In this document: one piece after another, positions 1 through 11,525 of the stretch
Layout: each line of letters opens with the position of its first letter
Numbering within the stretch: position 1 is the stretch's first letter
Source: Prostheceraeus crozeri
Taxonomy: Eukaryota; Platyhelminthes; Polycladida; Euryleptidae
Direction: 5' to 3'
Assembly (NCBI GenBank): GCA_907163375.1
Contig: CAJQUW010005215.1
Span: forward strand, 40,468 to 104,467
Length of the DNA stretch: 64,000 bases
Position numbers and translations under genes: made by a program
The notes under the pieces: model-generated
What the model saw: only the letters and a program-made list of their open reading frames with translations
Told to the model about the DNA's origin: nothing
Databases searched by the model: none

Positions 1-796
1 CCGAATGATCATTTACTAGAGATTTTACGATTTTCTACTGCCTTCCAAAATCGCTACAGATATTTGATTTGGCAGTAAGCTTTTTATGGTTTTTAGAGAC
101 ATTTGTATGAGCTAATAATGCCTACTGCAATTCTAGAGAATTCTTACTGGCATTCATGGCATCCATAGAATGTTTAGCAGACAAATATATCTGTAAATGT
201 TTGCTGGAGACACGTGTCTCTAAACATTTATCGGCGACAGACATAACCTCTACAAGAACGTTGAACTCAAACATTTTTGTATAATACAGCAATTCTTTTG
301 CTGTAATATACAAAAGAAAGATATTTGTATATAAATCTCGTATTATTGCCATCTAATGTATTCATCGGAATATATACATGTAATACAATTTTATACGCAA
401 TTACAAAATTCTATCTTATCAAACATATGGTTATGTTTGTATATTTGATATATTGATATTATGTCTACATCACATTTAATACTTATTATATTAAATATCA
501 CATGAATAAATGAATGTGATATGTAAATGTGCATGTACTATATTCATTTATTACTTGCTTTACACCTGTAAAAAGAACATTTGGTTTTATACATGCGTCC
601 CTTCTCTTGCTACTTTGTCTCCTCTAAATGATTCGCTTTTGATGGAGTGTCACAATGCACGAGGCACAGAACTAAGTCCTTCTAGTCTCTTCTTATCTCT
701 CTTTCTCTCTCCGGGAACTCCGGAGTCTCCTCGAACTGTTTGTTTTTGATCGGGGCCATAGTGCGCGAAGCACAGGGGAACAAGCTTCCTCTTTTT

Positions 797-829
<33 letters not shown>

Positions 830-1410
830 TACACACACTCTCTCTCTCTCTCCTTATCTCCATCTCTCCATTCATCATTTATTTTCTTTTCTCCATTTGA
901 AAGCTGATTTTCTGATTTTGAATGTATCTCAGCTGGAATATTCAAGGTCACAATGCGGATCAGTTGTTCCCCTATTTGCAAGACTATGATGACTAAAGGA
1001 CGTAATGTATATACCGGTATCCGTCACAATTTTCCTCTACACACATCTCTCTCCCTACTGTGGAATGAACAACTCGTCGCTCGCATGCCTGTTAATGACT
1101 AATGAATGCCCTCATAACGACCTTCGGTCCATGAGGCACACGACAAAGAGGATGCGAGCGGACAGACTGTGTATGCTATATCAACCAGGCGTCATCAATT
1201 GCAGAGTCATTCCTCTCAGTGCATCGTGCATGTTTCAGTCATCCCAGCAGCGTCAATGCATGTCGTTCTACTGTCTTATACTTGTGGATTTACAAAACTT
1301 TTAAATACGCCTCAAGTCAGTCATTTGTGCTTTGGACATTCAGAGGATTCTGTCGTAATTCGACTTTCACAACCAATTTCAGGATTACGCCGACGCATTT
1401 TTTCACTATG
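1..1410. other. Intergenic spacer, no gene recognised
   Basis: AT-rich sequence with only short, low-complexity open frames on both strands. None has a recognisable domain, and those between 650 and 980 are created by the CT/CA microsatellite. I see no coding support here. Confidence 0.6.
797..853. repeat. Compound (CT)n(CA)n(CT)n microsatellite
   Basis: A run of CT dinucleotides passes into CA dinucleotides with one interruption and then back into CT. It is a simple-sequence repeat and generates spurious Arg/Glu- and Val/Cys-rich open frames on the minus strand. Confidence 0.95.
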
Positions 1411-1414
1411 GAAA

Positions 1415-1728
1415 TCTTTTCACTATCGATCTTCTCTTTTCCTGTCATTGTACTAAAACCAAGCGGGTCACTCCTTTGTATTTGCCTTTGAAGTTATGCA
1501 CAAGATAGAAAATCAATAAGGTAAAACCACAGCGCTTCGTGTCACAGACACATCAAGGGGTAGAACCTTGCAGTGCGAATGTTTACTGCACGGTCCCACC
1601 TGACACTAGAAGCGCTGTGGTGTTACCTTGCTGGATTTCTATCTTGCACATAACCTCAAATAAAAGGCAAATACAAACGAGAGACCAGCTTGTTTTTAGC
1701 ACAATGCCAGGAAAATTGAACAACCTCC
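1415..1728. repeat. Foldback / MITE-like inverted repeat
   Basis: Two arms of roughly 110 bp (about 1415-1543 and 1601-1728) are imperfect reverse complements around a loop of about 57 bp. Shared blocks in opposite orientation include CACAGCGCTTC against GAAGCGCTGTG, the TTTCTATCTTG / CAAGATAGAAA pair, and GGCAAATACAAA against TTTGTATTTGCC. No transposase is encoded, so this is probably a non-autonomous foldback element. The outer boundaries are approximate and I did not establish a target-site duplication. Confidence 0.75.
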
Positions 1729-2167
1729 TGTTCCTAACCTTCAACATCATCTTCATCTACACGTTTTGATTCGCATCATTCTGACTCAACTACCTAATAT
1801 CTTTTCACTTTCGCTGAAAACCATTAAACAAGTGATTGATTACATTGCTGAAAAGTCATTTGAAGTGAAATTATATTGTAATCAAATATTCGATCCACAC
1901 ACAGCTACAGTCGAACAAATACAAGTTGAATAATACAAGTTGAATCTCTGAAGGAGGATTGGAGAAAATGGAAAATATAATGTGAGTTTTATAATTATTT
2001 TTAGGTACTGTTCAATACCTCAAATTCGGTAGTTTTGAATCCTAGTGGATGATTTAATGCATCCACGGGACTTAAAATTACGCTTGCTTGAGGTTCGATC
2101 GGCATTTATATTATTCCTAATTAATCGCAAAATATCGTGAAATTTGTTGCTTGTCTGAATGCGTTTA

Positions 2168-2260
2168 TAAATTGATGTCTGTAGGCCTTTTTGGCAGTAG
2201 ACGATTGATGTCTGTAGGTCTTTTTGGCAGTAGAGAATTAGTGCTTTTTGCAGTAGACAA
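2168..2260. repeat. Short tandem repeat, about 36-bp unit
   Basis: A unit of about 36 bp containing TTGATGTCTGTAGG and TTTTTGGCAGTAGA occurs twice in direct order, followed by a shorter decayed third copy ending in TTTTTGCAGTAGA. No coding role is apparent. Confidence 0.75.
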
Positions 2261-2389
2261 TGCGCGATAATTCTACTGCGAAATTTTGTGGGATTTCCAT
2301 AGAAAATGATCACTAGGGAATGAACTATTCCAATCATGTGTAAAAAATAAAAGAGTGAAATCCACGTGACTACCGGAGTGGTGGACCGG

Positions 2390-4170
2390 TGATATCACTG
2401 ATGCTAGGATTGATAAAAAGACTAACATGCACAAGTTAGCCAAACGTGAACATTATCAGAAACGTCTAACACCTAACAGCTCTTCCACATCTAAATTCTG
2501 GAAACATTTCCGTGAGCTTGTTACAAAAAACCAATCAAACCTTCCGGTATTACACGAGATGGAAAAGATTTTTCTAACCATCAGGAAATGGCAAATATTC
2601 TGAACGACGCTTTTTTCAACCGCAGTTTTGCTAAGTGTGATATCCATTCAGATACTGTGCCCTCCACAGAATATGCTGACCGATTACTGAAAGAGTATGC
2701 AAGCAGTAAAAGCATTTACCATCCCAAAAATATCTCACGATTTTGTTCATAGTGAGCTAACGAAACTTGACTCTAAGAAATCGCCTGGTTATGATAACAT
2801 CAGCGATTTCATTTTGAAGATTGGCGCTGAAGTCATTACACACTCCCTTACTGCTCTCATGAATAAGTTCATTAAAAGTTGTCATATTCCCTCACTATGG
2901 AATAGGGCTAGACTGACCCCTATATTCAAGTCTGGAAAGACCACTGACAGCTGAAATTGCAGACCTATCAATATCTTGCCTGGCTTGGCTAAAATGTTTG
3001 AGCGTCATATACAAAATCATGTAATGCTATTTTTGGAGGACAACAAATTGTTGTACATGAATCAATCCGGATTCAGACCTGGTCATTCGTTTGAATATTT
3101 ATTAATAAAGACATGGGATTCCTGGTTGAACAGCATTTCAGATAAGAATATGGTCAGCAGCTTGTTTTTGGATATCCGAAAGGCCTTCGAATCTGTTTCG
3201 CATGAGATACTACTGAAAAATACTTTAAATATATCAGCTGGGTGACACCTCGTGTCTTCTTTTTCGAAATTACTTGACAAATCGAAAGCAAGTGGGTAAA
3301 GTACAAAACGTGTTGTCTGATACAAGAGGAGTACCGCAAGGTTCGACTCTCTGGCCAACATTATTTCTGATCTTTATAGATGACCTCAGCCTTCAAACAC
3401 AAAAGTGTGATATTGAAATTTACGCTGATGATGCTACTACTCTATATACAGCTGCAGCATCTGTCTCAAACATCAATGCTGATTTGAATTTGGATCTGCT
3501 GAATATAAGAAATTGGTGCTCATCAAATGAGCTGACAACTAACACTAAGAAAACTTTTTTTATGTTTCTTGTGCCCAATGAGTTTACAGGTCAATTTGAA
3601 TGGCGACCTCATAAATCTTTGTGGGTCCAAGTGCAAAACTGTTTCTCTTGGAATCTACATAGAGACAGTATTTATAGGAAATTATGGCCTAGGCTTCACT
3701 CGCTTTCTAAAATGAGAAAATACTTGACATTTAAAGGTGGCAAAAGATTTGCGACAAGTTTATTTTGCCTCTTATTGAACATTGTGTTTTTGCACGTCTG
3801 CTAATCTTGATGAAATTGACAGGCTCCTGCACAAAACCATGCGAACGATTCTGTCAGTTAGACTGACTGATCATGTCCCAAGTGTAAAGATACTTGAAAC
3901 AATGGGTTGGTTGCCTATTCGCGCGCTGATCAAGTACAAAACCTCAATCATGGTATACAAATCCATTTAAAGCACCGTGATCACATCTTTTATGCCTGTT
4001 TTATTGAAGTTCCGCAAACAAACTCCCTTCAATCTTGCTCAAGTCAAAAACTATTGATTCCTCATCGACGAATCAAGTTATGTGAAAATACTTTTGGTTT
4101 TATGGGACCTTGCATATTTAATTCACTGCCAAAAAACCTTGCATATTTAATTCACTGCCCAAGATGAAGG
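2390..4170 (+). pseudogene. Non-LTR retrotransposon (LINE) reverse transcriptase, broken
   Basis: Several overlapping frames together encode a LINE-type reverse transcriptase. In order they show a fingers block with KSPGYDNI (from 2697), a CRPIN block near 2958, GFRP near 3072, the palm LFLDIRKAF block near 3163, GVPQGS near 3325, and the catalytic FADD-box equivalent YADDATTL near 3421. A thumb and C-terminal region follows (3782-4167). Frameshifts and stops lie near 2954, 3245 and 3804 and around 3970, so it is inactive. No endonuclease domain or poly(A) tail was identified and the 5' end is truncated. Family placement (Jockey/CR1/I-like) cannot be settled by eye. Confidence 0.85.
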
Positions 4171-4254
4171 ATTCGCTTTGACACGTTTGTGCGAATGTAT
4201 TTGGCACGTTTGACACTTGGTTACATAACCATTAATATCCAAATCGATATTAGG

Positions 4255-7045
4255 TCAACAGTAATACTGCCTTGCAAGTCTTACCATTCGGCATATTCCT
4301 TGATGGTCTGAATGCAACAACGTCAGCATCTCCAATCGCATATCCTTGGGAGGAACCACACGAAGGCCATGATGAATGATGCCATTCTGAATGGAATATT
4401 CTTGACGTGATTTCGAATATGGCTGCATCGTGTGAGGAACATTGTTAGGCCATCCATCCACAATGTAGGATCGCAAGCATTTCAAAGTAGGATCTCGAGA
4501 AGATGCGATCTTCGACAACAAGGATCGATTGTCGGTAAATTCCTCAAGAGAATGTAATTTCAACAAATTGACTTCATGAGTTAGAGAAACACTGGACTTA
4601 TCCGGAATTCTCGATAAGGTATGCGTTGTTGGCATTTCTTCACCACGGATGCGCTGCAACTCAAAATCATTGGCCGGCAAGGTAACAGCCCACCTTTGAA
4701 TTCTGGCTGATAAGCGATCCGGAACTTTCTGAGGATTGAAAATAAACTTGAGTGGACGATGATCACTGCATGTCGTAAACTTCTGTCCTGCTATAAACTT
4801 ATGGAAATATTTCACAGCTTTCACTATTGAAAGGGATTCGCGTTCAATGTTGGAATAGTTGAGTTCCGAAGACATCAGTACTCGACTTTCCAGCCAGACA
4901 ATTTCCTTCTGATTTGAATCGTGGCACAAGATGTAGCCTGTACCATCCTTGCTTCCATCAGCAAAAATAAACAGAGGTCTTGATTGGTCATAAAGCGTAA
5001 TTTGTCCTACTTGTCCTTTTGAAATATGAGACATGGATACACCAACTGCCTTCTTACGTTGATGGGTCCAATTCCAGGCTATATTCTTCAAAAGATTGTA
5101 TAATGGTCTAGCAATAGCTGAGAAATTTCTACAGAAAAGACCGCAATGTTTAAGAGTTCCCTTAAGACTGCGAAGCTAGTCTTCGCTTCTTGGAGATTTC
5201 AGTTTGGAGAAATTCGTAATTTTTTCTGGAATTGGCAGCATTTTGCCATTTTCAAATACAAAACCCAAGAATTTGACACGTCGCTTTTGTATTCCAGAAT
5301 TTGAATCATTAATTTGAAATCCAAATTTCTCCATGCGCTTTCTAACTGAATCCAAAAGCTGTGAATGGTCTTTCTCGCCATTAGTTGCAATGATAATATC
5401 GTCCATCTACGCCATGTCGCAAGGTAAATTGCATAAAACTTTGTCCATCACTTCCTGGAAAATCAAAGGAGATGCCGAAATGCCAAAAGGCAGACTTGTA
5501 TATAGAAATTGACCAATATGGGTGGATATGCAAGTACATGCTTGGCTATCCAGTGAAAGGGGAACTTGCAAGAATGCATCTGTCAAATCTAGAACAGAAA
5601 ATGCAGTAGAATTGGAAACTTTCTCCAGAATCTGTGGTGGTAATGGAATTCTTGTGCAGGCATCTCTGTCGATAATTTATTGAGAGTAACAGAGTAATCT
5701 CCACATGTGCGAATAGGATGCGAAGCTCCAGCTTGTTTGATAACAGGTACAATGGGAACAGAGATCTTCGGATTATCAACAGAATAATTGACCCCCAAAT
5801 TAAGAAGTCTTTGAATCTCAGTCTCAACCATGTGCTTCGAGAAAGGTAATGATCTAGCCGGATAACATCTTCCATCCATAGAAACATCAGACTTGATACG
5901 AAAACTTGCCACAAAATTTGATTCGTCCTTGCAAGTTACAGGATTTACCAAGATAGTTTCATCGTGTACAAATCCCAAAGGATAAAGAAAATTGGATCCC
6001 AAAACTGAACGAGCCCCAGGATTGGAAAGGAATATAGTACCAGTATGAGATTTGTTCTTGTTCCTGAGAGCAACGTTGCGAACCACTGCAAGAATAGTAA
6101 CACTGATATTACCATACTCACTGACTTTTTTGACACATCATTTGAATAAGCCAATCCAGTCGATAAGAAAATGTCTGTAGAAATAAGTGTCACTTCAGAA
6201 CCACAATCTGTAAGGAATCCAACTTTCATATCTTTATACCAAAGATGACCAGAATCAGAGTAATCATGTTGCAAAGTCATTACCACCTTCTTTTCCTCTT
6301 GGTTTGAACAGGCTGCAACTGTCAACATATTTGTCTGATTGTCATTATCCTTGAACTGGCATACAGTAGATATATGTCCATGCCTTTTGCAGATTCGACA
6401 AGTGGCATTTCGAAATTTGCAAAGATCTCTCTCGTGATTTCGCCTACCACAGCTCATACACCGGTTATTCTTTCCCAAAGTGATTCTGAGAATAAGGAAA
6501 GAAACTCTGAAAACCTTGTCGCGGCTTAGCAGGATGCTCACTTTTCAGAGTGGAAACTGATAATTCTGGTTTCTTAAAAGCTTGATTTACAGTTTTTTGG
6601 AATAGACATTTCTGAAGAGCAGTCTCGATAGTCAATCTGGACTTGGCCAACAATTTAGCTCGCAATGACTGATTTCGAAGACCAAAGATAAATTGAGATA
6701 GGATCAAATCATCCTCCAGAGAATCAAATTCGCAGCGCATAGCTTGATCCTTCAGTCTCTGTATAAAAAAGCTAGCAATGTCTTTATCGGGTTTCGGAAC
6801 AAGTAAGTGCATATCAAATGACGCTCGTAATGGAAAATCCGTTTTGGTTTCAAATGTTTGATGAACAAATCTTCAATTTTAGTGAATGTGACATCTTTAT
6901 TTCCCACATCGACCGGTGAAAGTAATACTTGAATCAAAGAAAATGCTTCTTGGCCACAAGTGGATAATAACACCGCTTTGTCCAGATTTTCATGCTTATT
7001 TGCAGCAATTGAAAATCGCAATCGCTTGAAAAAAGCTCAACAGCA
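4255..7045 (-). pseudogene. Ty3/gypsy-type LTR retrotransposon gag-pol, truncated and frameshifted
   Basis: Read on the minus strand from about 7045 downwards, this encodes a gag-like segment (7021-6465), two CCHC zinc knuckles near 6450-6350, an aspartic protease with the core DCGSEVTLIS near 6195, and a reverse transcriptase whose MDDIIIATNG catalytic box lies at about 5406-5377. RNase H follows (FADGS near 4980), then a segment with HSDHQGICRM near 4300 that resembles the integrase zinc-binding region. The integrase catalytic core is missing because the match stops at 4255. Several frameshifts separate the parts (about 6500, 5900-5600, 5410 and 5175). I found no flanking LTRs, so this is a truncated copy. 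The domain order protease-RT-RNase H-integrase is that of the Ty3/gypsy group. Confidence 0.9.
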
Positions 7046-7049
7046 GGAT

Positions 7050-8030
7050 AATCCATTGGCATTTCACCAAAACCAATTCTCGTCGCTATGCTATAAATTA
7101 GAATTCGCTGGTGTCGTTGATGTTCACTTTATTGCCAGAACGCATAAAAGGTTGTGCCTGCTGAATGCAGAGTGACAATACGCAACAGAAATATGAGTAG
7201 TCATCACTTCAGTAGCTGCACTGCCAGTGAAGACGTCATACAATCTATTATCTGACACAGGTGTGAGAGGGTTTGTTTTGATTGCGTGCAATAGTGATAC
7301 TAACTTTGTGTTGGGCTTCAGTCCAATATGTGATGCAATGAGCGGAAGTGATACTTGTCCACTTGATGTGAAGCCAGACATTGTTTTGTCGCACCGTATG
7401 GATCTTTGTCCTTTTGTGATGGGTTTGTTACATGTGGTGCAGAAGTATGTAGGGGTAGGACCTGGTTTCTTTCGATATCTCCTTCAGGAGGATGTGGATC
7501 GCCAGCCACCATGCGGGAGCAAGACGGTCGGCACAGCAAAAACCCGACGGCTCCGGCCCTCTTGTGAGGCAGGTAGTGTAGGGATGGACTTTCCACCACA
7601 GGAAGGAACAGGCAGCCGATCTGCGTGCAGGCTCTATCCATGTTTCACTGCACCCACTTCGATATGCAGAAATGCAGCAAACCGTCATATCCAGTTGTTG
7701 GCACTCGCTACCTGAGACAGAAGCGATGCGATTGACGATTTCACTGCAGGAACTATGATCAACTCTGTCGACTAGCTGATTCACGCTATCCTTCCCACAG
7801 TCTCTATTCATCTCATCGTCGACAATGCACTCTTAGATGGCGACAAGAAGACTTATACAGATACGCCCTCATTGCCGGCTGCATACTGACTCACTGAATT
7901 TGACATCGTGTCGCGCCATTTATTGATATTGATATTTCATCATACTAGTACTCAACAAACATCTTTGTACTTCTGTGTATTTAAGTTCGGTAATTCTAGT
8001 ACTCTTCTGTTTAGTACTCAGATTCATGAC
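7050..8030. other. Spacer without recognisable gene
   Basis: Open frames of 85-162 codons exist on both strands between 7124 and 7811, but they overlap each other and show no domain, signal peptide or repeat structure. The segment may be remaining 5' sequence of the adjacent retroelement or unrelated spacer. Confidence 0.4.
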
Positions 8031-8036
8031 CTGCAA

Positions 8037-8616
8037 TTAGCAAGCAAGTGAAATTACTGTTGACATTCATTAAATATCACTTTGAACACAGTGCTGGCAA
8101 ATCGCCTAAGTTAGCGCGCCTGCTGCAATAATTAATAAATGCTGTTTCTTGCAAGTACAATGTAAATAGAATAATCAAATATTGAGCTTTATCCTCATTT
8201 GAAAAATGGAAACAGACCTGAATAGCTCCCATTTCATCAATTATCAGGAATCATCAGCAAGCCTAGTTCACATCGAAGCAGGCCTAGATCACATAGAATG
8301 ATATTTGATTTTTCTGTTTACATTGTGTTCGAAGAAGGAGATGAATTAGTGCAGGCGATAGTGCACATTTGCCAGCAATGTGTTAAAAGTGATATTTTAT
8401 TAATGTGTGTTGAAATTTCACTATCTTGCTAATTGCAAATCTCAAATTTACCCACGCATGGCCGCAGCCTTAAATAGGGAGTTGTGTTGATGTTGAGAGT
8501 GTGGACTAGGCCTGCTGATGATTCCACACATTGGACGAAATGGCAGCTACTCAGGTCTGTTTTCATTTTTCAACAGAGAATGCAACTCAATATTTAATTA
8601 TTCTATTTACACTCAG
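8037..8616. repeat. Interleaved inverted repeats (MITE-like cluster)
   Basis: Two inverted-repeat pairs interlock. Pair A is about 8035-8107 with about 8352-8438; shared blocks include GTGATATTT, TTGCCAGCA and TTGCTAATTGCA. Pair B is about 8158-8268 with 8506-8616; shared blocks include CTGCTGATGATTCC, CAGGTCTGTTT and TTATTCTATTTACA, each opposite in orientation. The order is A-B-A'-B', so the arms cannot come from one simple foldback. There is no coding content. Non-autonomous transposons are the likely source. Confidence 0.75.
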
Positions 8617-8829
8617 ATTCATACTTAAATAGAACTTTGGGATTTACAGTGTCTGGAAGGTTCCGTACAATTCGTCCGTTTCACCACTGAACAGTGGCGA
8701 AAATCTACAAGAGCGGGTGCCAAAAAGTTTGTTGGAACTACGGCATCTATATCTAACCAATATAATTTCATCTTATATCATTGAAGTATAATGATTCGCA
8801 ATAATGCCAAATGCATCATTGTGATGGTA

Positions 8830-8945
8830 AATAGTTTTTATTACAATATCTTAGCCAATACATTCCCTAGGGAGACACCTCTACGCTCTTTTGATCACAT
8901 AATTAGAAATTGAATGGTCAGATGACAAAGAAGAAGTGCTTCGAG
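8830..8945 (-). other. 3' flank conserved between the two LRR-Ig copies
   Basis: Immediately downstream of the LRR-Ig stop codon, sequence resembling 38760-38850 continues (for example GATGGTAAATAG here against GATGGTACATAG there, and ATTGAATGGTC in both). The duplication therefore included non-coding 3' sequence, which argues for DNA-level duplication or a shared 3' UTR. No polyadenylation signal was assigned. Confidence 0.6.
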
Positions 8946-10187
8946 TCAATCAACATCTCCATTTTGAAGGATTTCATATTGAAATATCTGTGCTGTTGCT
9001 GTGCAATGTTTAAACCTCCAAACACCAATACCAAAAGACACAATAATCATTACTGCTGCTATTCCAATGACGATTACCATGATATAGTTCTGCATGATAT
9101 GGCTCTGCACCATGATATGCGTTGCAGAGCTATCGATTTGCAGGAGTATGCTGGCGGTAGCCTTTCCACGATCATTGACAGCACTGCAATTCCATTCTCC
9201 AGCATGAGCGGCCTTTGCATTCAGGATGGTCAGTTGATATTGAAATCTTGGTCCTGCTGTCTTGGAGATAAGGAACGATGTGGAGTCATTTTTGATTCTG
9301 ACTCCATCCTTCCACCAAGACAGTGCGCCAATGGGATCGCAGAACACATGGCAGATAATTGTGACATTGTCTCCAGCCTTTGCGGTGATGCTTGAATCGT
9401 TGGCTGTGACTTCTGGAATGCATTGAAAGTCTTCAGGTTTTAAAGCGATGATTCGTTTGTCTTTTAAGCGAATCGGAGAGGCGCATGCTCCATACATTCT
9501 AAATTTAATCTTTATGAACGGATCAATCATCCATCGAATGCGACAGTCACAGTTCCATGGATTGTCATAGATGTAAAGCAAACTCAACATAATTGCGTTC
9601 AGATCCTCATCCGTTCCTTCTGGAAGTGTCTTCAGGCTGTTGTTTGAAAGAAAAAGGCTGTCTAATTTGTTAAAACCAGAAAATGAATGTTTGTGCAATT
9701 TCAAACCTCCAACACTGCCGCTGAGTTCAAGCTGCAAAAGTGTCCCGAAATTCTTGAACCAATGATTCGGAATTGCTCCAAGAGGATTTTTGTCGAGGAT
9801 TAGCGCCGATAGATTTGGAATTGGGATGAAAACAGATGCATTTAATCCTTCACCAATCGTCAAGCGGTTTGCACTGAGGTATAGTTTCTTCAAACTTCTC
9901 AGTGGTTTGAAAGCTCCTGAAGTGATTGTCTGAAGTCCATTGAACCTGATAGCAAGTGTACTCAAGCCGGAACTGTTCCAAGTTGTGAATGAGTTATTTG
10001 TTAATTTTGTTATTTTGTTTTCATCAAGATGAAGGGATGTCACGTTTCCCCATCGATTAATTGGTACAGCTTTCAAATTCAATCCATTGCATCGAACTTC
10101 AGATCTATCCTTTAGACATCCATCATTTCCACTTGTTCCTGCACACGCAACAACAATGAGAAACAAGATCTTCATCAATTCAAACAT
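8946..10187 (-). CDS. LRR-Ig single-pass membrane protein
   Basis: A 413-residue predicted type I membrane protein. The start at 10187 is chosen because it is followed directly by a hydrophobic signal peptide (MKILFLIVVACAG); an upstream extension of 52 codons is open but not signal-like. Order: signal peptide (about 1-22), a cysteine-containing LRR N-cap, several leucine-rich repeats (about 45-205), an LRR C-cap with NPWNCDCRIRW (about 206-257), and one Ig domain (about 258-352) with cysteines in CHVFC and WNCSAV and the Ig tryptophan in SWWKDG. A transmembrane helix (about 368-390) and a 23-residue tail ending NGDVD complete it. Layout resembles AMIGO, LRIG or LINGO-type cell-surface receptors; ligand and role are unknown. 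The coding part is intronless, and a paralog at 38851-39688 has been split by a transposon. Confidence 0.85.
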   Translation of the reverse strand: MFELMKILFLIVVACAGTSGNDGCLKDRSEVRCNGLNLKAVPINRWGNVTSLHLDENKITKLTNNSFTTWNSSGLSTLAIRFNGLQTITSGAFKPLRSLKKLYLSANRLTIGEGLNASVFIPIPNLSALILDKNPLGAIPNHWFKNFGTLLQLELSGSVGGLKLHKHSFSGFNKLDSLFLSNNSLKTLPEGTDEDLNAIMLSLLYIYDNPWNCDCRIRWMIDPFIKIKFRMYGACASPIRLKDKRIIALKPEDFQCIPEVTANDSSITAKAGDNVTIICHVFCDPIGALSWWKDGVRIKNDSTSFLISKTAGPRFQYQLTILNAKAAHAGEWNCSAVNDRGKATASILLQIDSSATHIMVQSHIMQNYIMVIVIGIAAVMIIVSFGIGVWRFKHCTATAQIFQYEILQNGDVD

Positions 10188-10409
10188 TTGCTCACGTACT
10201 TTCAAGAAAAGTTGCCGAAAGTGATGAAAATATCTGAAAGGGAGAAAAGGACAAAGGTTAATGAGCAGAAGTGAGGATTGTAAGCGTCTTTTCAATGTCG
10301 TTCCAACATAAGCAAGCAAGTAAAGTGTATATTTCAGTAACAAATGAAAATCAATATTGCTTCATTGATACAAAGCGATAAGGCGGCAAATAGATGACAT
10401 ATACAAACA

Positions 10410-11525
10410 ACATTTACAAACTGATGTTATCAGTGAAGTTATTTAGGAGACATGTTGTGTAAGGGACAAATGATTTCTTTTCAGTTCTGCAATAGGGAAT
10501 TGATGGGAGACAACTACGAGGGAGTCTTTCCGGGATAACTCGATTCATAATGTGAGTCTCATCTGCTTCGAGTTGTCTGTACACTTTTTTGCTCATCTCT
10601 TGCCTTCGTATTGCTAGTTCAGCAGCATTGTTGCATTGATATTATCGTTGTTTGCTTCCATAAATGATCTTGTGGGCACGCTTGTGCACTGATTCTAATT
10701 TAGGGGAAAGACTTTCAGTAACAGTTCATCACTGTCTGCATAAGGTCAATGTTGACAAAAAGCATAATAACGAGTGTTCGACTTCTTCACCAAACAACGA
10801 ATATGACCTTCCCAAATCAAATCTTTCGCTATTGTAATACCAAGAATTGTAATAGCTTCAACAATCTCAATCGGAAAATTACCGTCATCATTGAAATCAA
10901 CATGATTGCTTCTAGGGCAAAGTAATAACTTTGACTTTCACATATTGAGTGATAAACAATTGTTGTCACACCAAAATCTCATGTTTTCAAGTGGTTTTTC
11001 AGTTGTGTTTCAAGTGTTTCATGTTACGCCAACATTCAAGTTGTATGCAACGGTTCGAACAGAAATGACTGGCAAAACTAATATCAGATCGTCTCGTCTG
11101 CATATTTAACAACTTGTGGAGACAGTACAATACAATGTTGGTCTCCAACAAACATTGAAAACATATGGTGCTCGCGCTTCCTGGGGAACACCAGATCGTG
11201 CACAAAAATCGTCAGAAAATTGGTCATGAAGTTTTACACGTGCCAACCGGTGGGTGAGATAATTTTTCAAAAGTATGACAAAACGATTTGTTATTATTTT
11301 ACTCAAGAGTTTTTTTGAGCAAAATGCTGTGATCTAAATGATCAAACACCTTTTGCAGATAAAGTGCTATAAGAAGAGATCCAAAAAGTTCTCTGTTATT
11401 GCTATTGCTACTGTTATAGTTCTCGAACAAATTACTCATTATTGGAGATGAGAGAAGTTGTTGTGGAGCAAGACTTACGGTTTGATCAACAAAACTTTTT
11501 CAAATATTATTGCAGGCAAAATACC
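10410..11525 (-). pseudogene. LINE reverse transcriptase, 3' part, split by Polinton E1
   Basis: Read on the minus strand this is a decayed non-LTR reverse transcriptase. Visible pieces are a palm-type block with FDHLDHSILL (about 11354-11325), GVPQ near 11192, NCLSLNM (about 10970), a thumb region with AITILGITIA near 10860, and a C-terminal part ending near 10414. Many stops and frameshifts are present. The upstream part of the same domain lies beyond the transposon at 28296-28480, in matching orientation. The copy was therefore already present when E1 inserted. Confidence 0.75.
11520..11525. repeat. Target-site duplication of Polinton E1, left copy (AATACC)
   Basis: The six bases AATACC directly precede the AGTAATGTATATAAG terminus and recur directly after the opposite terminus at 28290-28295. 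A perfect 6-bp duplication is the hallmark of Polinton integration. Confidence 0.95.

Noticed and set aside
650..981. Open frames rich in Arg/Glu and Val/Cys on the minus strand
   Set aside because: They are translations of the CT/CA microsatellite in different frames.
7227..7715. 162-codon plus-strand frame as a host gene
   Set aside because: It has no domain or homologous counterpart and overlaps equally long frames on the other strand.
8910..9395. Plus-strand 161-codon open frame
   Set aside because: Antisense shadow of the LRR-Ig gene; the minus frame has the domains. A similar shadow occurs at 38755-39267.
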